Assembly (NCBI GenBank): GCA_026770615.1
Contig: MU631351.1
Span: forward strand, 216,206 to 227,475
Source: Pavlovales sp. CCMP2436
Taxonomy: Eukaryota; Haptophyta; Pavlovophyceae; Pavlovales
Length of the DNA: 11,270 bases
Reading direction: 5' to 3'
In this document: in pieces, positions 1 to 7,100 of the stretch
Layout of the letters: every line of letters begins with the position of its first letter
Numbering within the stretch: position 1 is the first letter of the stretch
Made by a program: the position numbers and the translations under genes
Notes under the pieces: generated by a model
Told to the model about the DNA's origin: nothing
Seen by the model: only the letters and a program-made list of their open reading frames with translations
Database searches by the model: none

Positions 1-22
1 GCTGACCGAAAAATGGGTTCAG

Positions 23-130
23 GTTAGGTACTTAAAATTTTTCAAACCCCTCTCCATATTAATAGCCCGCCGCAGGCGTTAAAAAATGTTAAGTACCTAA
101 CGGGAACGCACCTACAGGAACGCGTTCCCG
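23..130. repeat. Nested inverted repeats in SINE-like 3' part
   Basis: GTTAGGTACTTAA (23-35) and its exact reverse complement (89-101) form a 13-bp inverted repeat with a 53-bp spacer. Immediately beside it, CGGGAACGC (101-109) pairs with GCGTTCCCG (122-130). The same motifs recur at 9727-9768, so the fold-back capacity belongs to the repeat family. Confidence 0.6.
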
Positions 131-318
131 TTTCCGTAAATAGGCATAATTTTAGGAGGACGACGATAGCTCGCCTAGAGACAACGATCTCTTCAGTCCG
201 AAGTCTCAATAGCCTCCCCGGCGCTACACAGACGTACGTCGGGAGGGGAGATGCGGGGCCAAACCGACTTAACAAATGGTGTCCACCTAAAGGGGCCAAA
301 GGCGTAATGGACCAATAA

Positions 319-382
319 TTGGATTTGAACTCGGGGCCTCGCCTCAAAGGGTTGGAGTCCTTAACCATTAGACTAGGAATCA
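319..382 (-). pseudogene. tRNA-like head with A and B boxes
   Basis: The A box TAGTCTAATGG lies at 375-365 and the B box core GTTCAAATCC at 330-321 on the minus strand, at normal tRNA spacing. The D stem pairs (GTCT with GGAC). The anticodon stem, T stem and acceptor stem do not pair, and the would-be anticodon region reads CCTTTGAGG. This is therefore not a working tRNA gene. The internal pol III promoter motifs may survive, as expected for the head of a tRNA-derived SINE. Confidence 0.5.
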
Positions 383-390
383 CTACAGGA

Positions 391-664
391 TTTTTTTAAC
401 TTCGACTTACTTACTATAGAAAAGGGCAGCAGGCAGTGCGTTGCAGACATTCTGCCTCAGAAGTGGTCGACTCCGAGCGTGTAGGCGCGACGACGTTCAG
501 TCACCCAGGAGGTCGTGCCCCACCCATTTTAAAAATTCAATCGTCCGAGCGGCCTCGGCATCGTCGGCGAATCCAGGGCGAATCAACGAGCGTTCGAGCA
601 CCGAGGTCGACCGAGCGGTCCATAACGTGACCACTGCTCTCGGTGTGCTAGCCACTCTCGCTCG
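391..664 (+). other. 5' flank and presumed leader of the transporter gene
   Basis: No gene is supported here. The stretch lies between the SINE-like repeat and the transporter ATG and presumably holds promoter and 5' UTR. An AT-rich TTTTAAAAATT sits at about 527-537 inside GC-rich DNA and could be a weak TATA-like element. There is no convincing core promoter. An in-frame TAA at 623 precedes the ATG at 665, so the coding frame does not extend further upstream without another exon. Confidence 0.4.
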
Positions 665-2253
665 ATGGAGCACACCGACTCCCCACGCCCGCTGCCCGCC
701 TCAAGGTCGGCGCGGCTGCGCGTGCCCTGGAGCGGCTCCGACCTCGCGCCCACGTCGACGTTGCCCCCCCGGTCGCGGACGTTGCCAACGATCGGACCGG
801 GCATTCCCCTGCCGATCGATGAATCGAGCTTCTCGTCGATCTGGACGAGCCATGCGCGGCTGCCCATCTCCGCCACCGCCACCTCGTTCGCCACCTCGGG
901 TGACTTTACCTCCGTGGCCAAGGCCGTCTCCGTCTCCGCAGCCAGCTCGATTCTCTCGGGCTACGACCAGGGGGTGATTGCCGCAGGTACACGCACACCC
1001 GGGCCGCCCACCCACTACCGGCTCTGCACTCACTCGCTGCCCCCCTCCCCCCCCCCTTGGTAACCTAGCGATGCTTACGATGAAGCCCGCATTGGGCCTG
1101 ACCGGCGTTGAGCAAGAGCTAAGTATCGGCATCCTCAACGTCACAGCTGCACTCGGTGGCGTGCTCGCTGGCTACGCGGCGGAGCGGTGGGGGCGGAAGC
1201 GCGCAATCGCGCTGGCCAACTTCTTCTTCCTCATCGGCTCCGGCGTGATGGCCATGGCCATGGGATTCTGGTGCCTCTTCGCTGGTCGCGTCCTGCAGGT
1301 TCTTTTTGTTTCCCTCCTTTTTTCTTTTCTTTTTCATCCCCCCCCCTATCTCTCATTTCCTCGTTATCTTGTTGTTGTTGTTCTTTTTGTAACTATTATT
1401 ACTAATATTACTAACAATGAAACATCCTGCGTGTGTAAATATCTAGAAAAACGTCCGGCCCCGTAAAGGTCTCCTAGTCTCCCAGTGGTGCAGCAACAAC
1501 TCACTGTTAACCTAGGAACATTCCCGAGCACACGGATAGCATCATCATCCCCTCGTCGTCATCTGAGCTTATCCCCCCCCCACTCCTCCCCCCCCCCCCT
1601 TCAGGGCGTCGGTGTCGGCTTCGCGCTCGTCGTTGCGCCGATTTATACCGCAGAGCTGGTACCTGCCAAGCACCGCGGCATGCTCGTCTCCCTTTCCGAT
1701 GTCTCGACAAACCTGGGCATCCTCCTGGGCTACACCGCCGGGCTCGTGTTCCTCGACACCGAGGGCGGTTGGCGATGGATGTTCGGCGTGGGCGCAGTTC
1801 CTGCTGTGATGCTGCTAATGCTAATCTGGCTGGTGCCAGGTATAAAAAAAATACTATAAAGAATAGAATAATATGATTGATGATCAATTAAATAGATGTA
1901 TCACTAATGCTATATTGATAATAGATTGAGAACAATGAAAATAATTATGCTGTAAGAAGCAGTGCTGTATTCATAAGGATATATTAACACACGCAGTGTA
2001 GCTATCTTCATCAAGGCGCTGCTCAGGGGGGCTAAGCGCCCCCTCCCACTGCAGATATCATGAAAGCCACCTCCCTCAACGCCTAGGGCGTTTGCGGGTG
2101 TGTTGAAGGGTCATACTTACTAACTAACTAACTATTAATAAAATCCCAGAGTCCCCGCGCTGGCTCGTGGGCGTCGGCCGGGACCCGTCTGCGCTGCGTG
2201 CGCTCAATTTGCTCTACGGCGACGCACTGGCCGCGGACCATCACTACAACCAG
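665..2253 (+). other. Transporter exons 1-4: N-terminal six-helix half
   Basis: Residues 1-80 are a Pro/Ser/Arg-rich, probably cytosolic leader. TM1 (about 81-107) ends in GYDQGV. TM2 (about 126-145) and TM3 (about 153-172) flank the ERWGRK loop. TM4 (about 175-200) carries GRVLQGVGVG, followed by PIYTAE. TM5 and TM6 lie at about 215-235 and 240-261, and PESPRWL opens the central loop (residues 263 to about 320). Introns: 987-1068 (82 nt, phase 1), 1299-1604 (306 nt, phase 0), 1840-2149 (310 nt, phase 1). Splice choices were fixed by uninterrupted family similarity across each junction. Intron 1 is the least certain because its acceptor CCTAG is weak. Confidence 0.82.
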
Positions 2254-4149
2254 GTGACATTTACGTTCAAACAATGCTTAACATTACATACAAACCATGC
2301 TTAACATTACATACAAACAATGCTTAACATTACATACAAAAAATGCTACAAATAGGTGACATTCATAAACTAAGAGCTCGATCTCACAGAGACACATTAA
2401 CAACTTGTAACAATGCATCGTTTGGTTGTGGTTGTTAAGCATATGGAAGTTAAGCTCGCCGGTAACATCACATACAAACAATGCTTAACATTACATACAA
2501 CTGATGCCAAACAAGACACGCAAAGAATGCCTAAACAAGGTGGGGTCATCACCGTGATACCCACCTCCCCCCGTGCGCGGTCTACTGTACACAGCACACT
2601 ACCACCTCCCCCCGTGCGCGGTCTACTGTACACAGCACACTAGTGCGCCTCCAAACTGATTCTCAGCAGCCTGGTGGTACAGTGGCCGTGGTGGTATGTA
2701 AAGAGACGACACCTGGTAGTTAAAAATTACATACAAACAATGCTTAACATTACATACAAACAATGCTTAACATTACATAATAGATGGCCAGCGACCACGC
2801 CGAGTCCCCCCAGACTAGCTCGTGGCAACAGGTGCTGTGGCATGACGACCCGGTCCTGCGGACCATGATCCTGAGGGGCCTGGCTATCGCCTTCTTCTCG
2901 CAGGTACGCACACCCAGTGGGCGAATACCCCCCCCCTCCCCTTACTGGCTGTTAATATTTTTTATTTGTTTAATGCGACACTACAGTATCCGTAACGTCG
3001 CAAATTGCAGGACGGTATCCGTAACGTCGCAAATTGCAGGACGGTATCCGTTGCTCTGCAAAGGTCCCTTGACCCGAGTGTTTCTCAACGCTTGGGTCCG
3101 TAGGGACTTGACAGGAGATAGACGTACTTCTAGATATTTACACAGACACCCAGTGGGTGAATCTCCTCTTGTGCGAATATTCCCTCATTAGTAATTAACA
3201 AATATGCATTATTTGAGAGTGAGTCCAGCACTTTTACAATTGGTGGCCAGACAAATAGTTCGATGTACCAAATCCATTAGGGCGCTGGCGTGTGACACAT
3301 CCAGTGGGTGAATACCCTCCCCCCCCCTTCCCCCCTACTGGCCGTTAATGATATGTTATGATTTGGTACATAAGAATTTGATAACGTAGTACTGGCCCCT
3401 AGTAGTATGTTATGAGACCAGCCTAAGACCAGCTTAGAACCCCCCCCCCCCTACTGGGGGTTGCTACGCTCAGTTGACGCTGGCGTCTTTTTTTTCTTCT
3501 TTTCTTTTCTTTTCGTTACGATGGTCTCATTCGTACTAGGGGGGAAGGAGGGGTAGGGTCGTCTTTTTTGGCAATGTGAGTGGTAGTGGAGCTCAATTTC
3601 TTATTTGTTGACTTGAAGTATTTTCATCAATTCGGTTTTTTGGGGTCAAAAGTGATATTGGGATCATATATGAATATATGAGATGAAAGTCCCGCTTTTC
3701 TTGACCCCAAATAACACAATTGTCCCCGAAAGCCAAATAGACGTGAAACCCTCTGGCTCTGAAAAACCGGCAGCCAGGCAGATACATGGCAAAATATGGC
3801 TAACAAATCTTCGCTGACAAGATGGTCAAAATATCGGCTGACGTTGTTATGAACCTACGTGGATGTCTTTATGAAGCAACATCGATGAGAGGTCACTTCT
3901 CGCGTAATAAATCAAGATAATTCACACAACTATGAATTGTTTCAGGCTATCGGCACGGAGGCAGTCGTCTACTTTGCGCCTGACCTCGTGCGCGCCGCGG
4001 GCATCAAGTCCGACCGGATGGTCCTGTGGGCCATCATGGGCGTCGGCATGGTCAAGCTGGTGGCGCTGGGGATCGCCTCGCAGCTCTTCGACCGGATCGG
4101 GCGTAGACCCATGCTCCTCACCTCAGCCGCAGGTGCGTCTAAAATAAAA

Positions 4150-4181
<32 letters not shown>

Positions 4182-7100
4182 TAACCAATTAAGGCAATGG
4201 CAGATACATAGTCCAGTTTATTATTATTTTTTGCTTTTTTCATATGAAACAAAAGAGAATCGGGCGCGGACCCAATATTTAAATATTGATTGCCGTGCAT
4301 GCGAAGAGCGTCTCTTCCACGAGGTCCAAGCCGTACACGCGCTTGTGCGTCTCGCGCACCTGTTTAACGTATATGTGCGTGTGTGTATAAGTGTGTGTGT
4401 GTGTGTGGTGTGTACTCACCTCAGCCGCAGGTGCGCTTTTAAATAAGTCAAGTGTGTGTGTGTGGGGGGGGGGGGGGGGGGGGGGGGGTGGGGGGGGGCA
4501 ACCTGAGCTCCGTTCTAAGCGTTTGTTCTACTCTCCGCAGGCACGCGCCTACTCCTTCTTCTTCATCTTCTTCTTTTTACTCTCTCTTTTTCTCTCCCTT
4601 TCTTTTTTTGTTTTGTTGTTACTACTATTATTTCTTTAATTGAACAGGCTTGCTGTGCGGCCTCCTGCTGATGGCGTACGCAGAGTGGGCGCACTCGAGC
4701 ATAACAGGTATGTGCTTTGTATTAGAAGAATTTACACATACGAGTATGACTCACGAAGTGGGATTTAGGCGCCTGGCGTCTCGAGTGTAACTTGTAGTTT
4801 CCAAGTTGGGTTGAGTGTGTGTATTTGTGTGTGTTTGTGTGTGTATGGGGGGGGGGGGCGGCAATATGATGAAAGTTAAATCACCGACGTCTGCGCTTTC
4901 TTTACGGCTTCCTCATCATCCCCTACTTCTACCATGCTCCCCACTTCGGCATAGCGCGTCGGAGTCTGCGTCGGAGCGCTAAGTTCAGCTTGACTTGTCA
5001 GACTGACGCCGCACCGCCAGCCTGACTCATGAAGCCCTCACCCCTCCATCAATACAACAGCCGCGCTTGACTTGTCAGACTGACGCCGCACCGCCAGCCT
5101 GACTCATGAAGCCCTCACCCCTCCATCAATACAACAGCCGCGCTGGCGATCTTTGGGCTGTGCGTCTACATCGCGTCCTTCAGTCTGGGCTTCTCGCCGC
5201 TCACGTACGTGATCTGCTCGGAGCTCTTCCCCGCCTCGGTACGGGCGCGCGCCATGTCACTGGCTCTGTTCACGACACGAATTGTGGCAGGCATCATCTC
5301 GAGCAGGTTTTTTTTTTTGTAGTAGTAGTAGTAGTAATAGTAGTAGTTGTAGTATTAGTTTCATCATGTGTGTGTGGGGGGGTTCTTTTTTTGAATGGGA
5401 AGGTCGTCTATAATTTAGTTAATAAGTGCATATCAGTGAGAAAATCGAATTTAACGAGAGTCCATTCCAGTCTTTAACCATTTACCAGTGCTTGGACATT
5501 TGACTGATTCTGTGTGATACTTTTTTGATGCTGTATGACTGGGCCGAGTGCTCTCTCTATCTCTCACACATACACACACCCTCACACACACACACCTTAA
5601 AAGCGCATTCTAACCCCCCCCCCTCCGTGCTTGCAGCTTCGTGAGCATGCGGCAGGAATTGACGCCGTGGGGCACCTGGCTCTTTTTCACGGTATTGCTT
5701 ATTTGTTTTCTTTTTTAATGATTAACCACAACAATACCAAGGCGTGGGTGGGGTACCTGTCTCTATTTCACGTTTTTTTTTCCATGTTTTGTTCCATTTT
5801 TTTTCTGATAACAACAACAGCAGCACTAATACTTATACTATTACTAATCCTCATATCAACAACAACAGCCGATCGCCGCTGCTTCGTTCGCCTTCGTCTG
5901 GTTCTGCATCCCCGAGACAAAGGGCCACTCGCTCGAACAGGTCACATTTTTGATTTGATTTGATGTCCTTTCATACACACTTTAGCGCCATAGGCGTGTG
6001 GGGTGGTGGCCTCATGATATTATCCGCTGAAGTGGGAGGAGGCACTCAGCCCCGTTACATACAAACAATGCTTACCAATTACATACAAACAATGCTTAAC
6101 ATTACATACAAACAATGCTTAACAATTACATACAAACAATGCTTAACATTACATGCAAACAATGCTTAACAATCACATACAAACAGATCGCAGACCTCTC
6201 CCCCCCCCTACCCTCCTCGGAACATTACATACAAAAAATGCTTAACATTACATGCAAACAATGCTTAACATTACATACAAACAATGCTTAACATTACATA
6301 CAAACAATGCTTAACAATTACATACAAACAATGCTTAACATTACATGCAAACAATGCTTAACAATCACATACAAACAGATCGCAGACCTCTTCCGCAACA
6401 AGAGGAGCAACAAGGCAAGCCCCATCCGAAACGGAGGGGCGCGGGCCGGGGGGGTAAGAACCGTTCATTTTTTTTGTTATAAACTCATATCAGAAGAATC
6501 GAAAAATGTAGCAGATTCGTCTTGTTTCTAAGATAAAAATTTTTTTCGTCTCGGAATCGTAACCCAACGAGGTAACAGCGAGGTAAAGGCTTTTTAGGTT
6601 TTACTCTTTTTAATGTTGAGTTTTTTAGGTTTTTCTCTTTTTTGGGCCTAAGTGAATTGCCTATCACCTATGTAATAAATAAGAATAAATTACAATAAAT
6701 TATTATAACAATTCGCAGCGCGGAGGCGGCGGCGGTGGCGGGGGTGGCGGAGGTGTGGGGCAGCTCCTCAGCGCGTCGGTGGGTGCAACCGGTGCGCGCG
6801 TGGAGGTGGGGCGGCCCTCGCTGCTCGAACAGGTAACATTACATAAAAACAATACTTAACATTACATACAAACAATACTTAACATTACATAAAAACAATA
6901 CTTAACATTACATACAAACAATACTTAACATTACATACAAACAATGCTTAAGTGGCTACTCGAAGCGGGGCAGATTATTGTGTTTGCTTGTTTGCTACGT
7001 GTGGGTTTATACACACACACAAACACACACACACACATACATATTTGATTAAGTATTTAATTCTGAATATAATGTATATTCATGTGCTGCTGCGACCCAG

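Larger units (their letters stand above)
1..390 (-). repeat. Degenerate tRNA-derived SINE-like repeat
   Basis: Read on the minus strand, this stretch begins with a tRNA-like head (about 382 down to 319) and continues into a 3' part rich in short palindromes. Part of the 3' section (about 44-150) recurs in the opposite orientation at 9713-9915, including the GGAACGCGTTCC core, the GTTAGGTACTTAA motif and a GGGCTATTA/TATGGAGAGGGG block, so it is a dispersed repeat and not unique DNA. The minus-strand open frame at 42-383 lies inside this repeat and shows no recognisable domain, so I do not call it a gene. The boundaries are uncertain because the left window edge may cut the element. A SINE is inferred from the pol III boxes plus dispersion. 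A tRNA pseudogene next to an unrelated foldback repeat is the alternative. Confidence 0.45.
2784..5940 (+). other. Transporter exons 5-10: C-terminal six-helix half
   Basis: Exon 5 (residues 298-337) finishes the central loop and enters TM7. Exon 6 (338-400) has GTEAVVYFAP, TM8 and DRIGRR, the C-half repeat of the ERWGRK loop. Exon 7 (20 residues) is most of TM9, exon 8 is TM10 with ELFPASVRAR and part of TM11, exon 9 (19 residues) spans the TM11-TM12 turn, and exon 10 is TM12 ending in PETKGHSLEQ. Introns lie at 2254-2783, 2904-3945, 4133-4647, 4708-5137, 5307-5636 and 5692-5868. Exons 7, 9 and 10 are only 55-72 nt. Confidence 0.85.

Noticed and set aside
300..385. Functional tRNA gene (Gln-like TTG) on the minus strand
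   Set aside because: A and B boxes are present, but the anticodon, T and acceptor stems do not pair.
583..921. 112-codon open frame antisense to transporter exon 1
   Set aside because: It is a shadow of the GC-rich exon 1; the plus strand continues in frame into the transporter's first helix motif GYDQGV, while the antisense product has no recognisable family.
701..1144. 147-codon minus-strand frame
   Set aside because: Overlaps exons 1 and 2 of the transporter, with Gly/Arg-rich low-complexity content typical of antisense GC-rich DNA.
3593..3787. 64-codon minus-strand frame in intron 5
   Set aside because: AT-rich, no motif, and inside an intron; the length is unremarkable for chance.
6379..6414. 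GC-AG intron 11 starting at GCAAGC (6415)
   Set aside because: Reading on to the strong GTAAGA donor at 6454 keeps the same phase and needs no non-canonical splice site.
2254..6951. CRISPR array reading of the 23-24 bp repeats
   Set aside because: Units are directly adjacent without unique spacers, lie in spliced introns of a eukaryotic gene, and no cas genes are present; this is a minisatellite.
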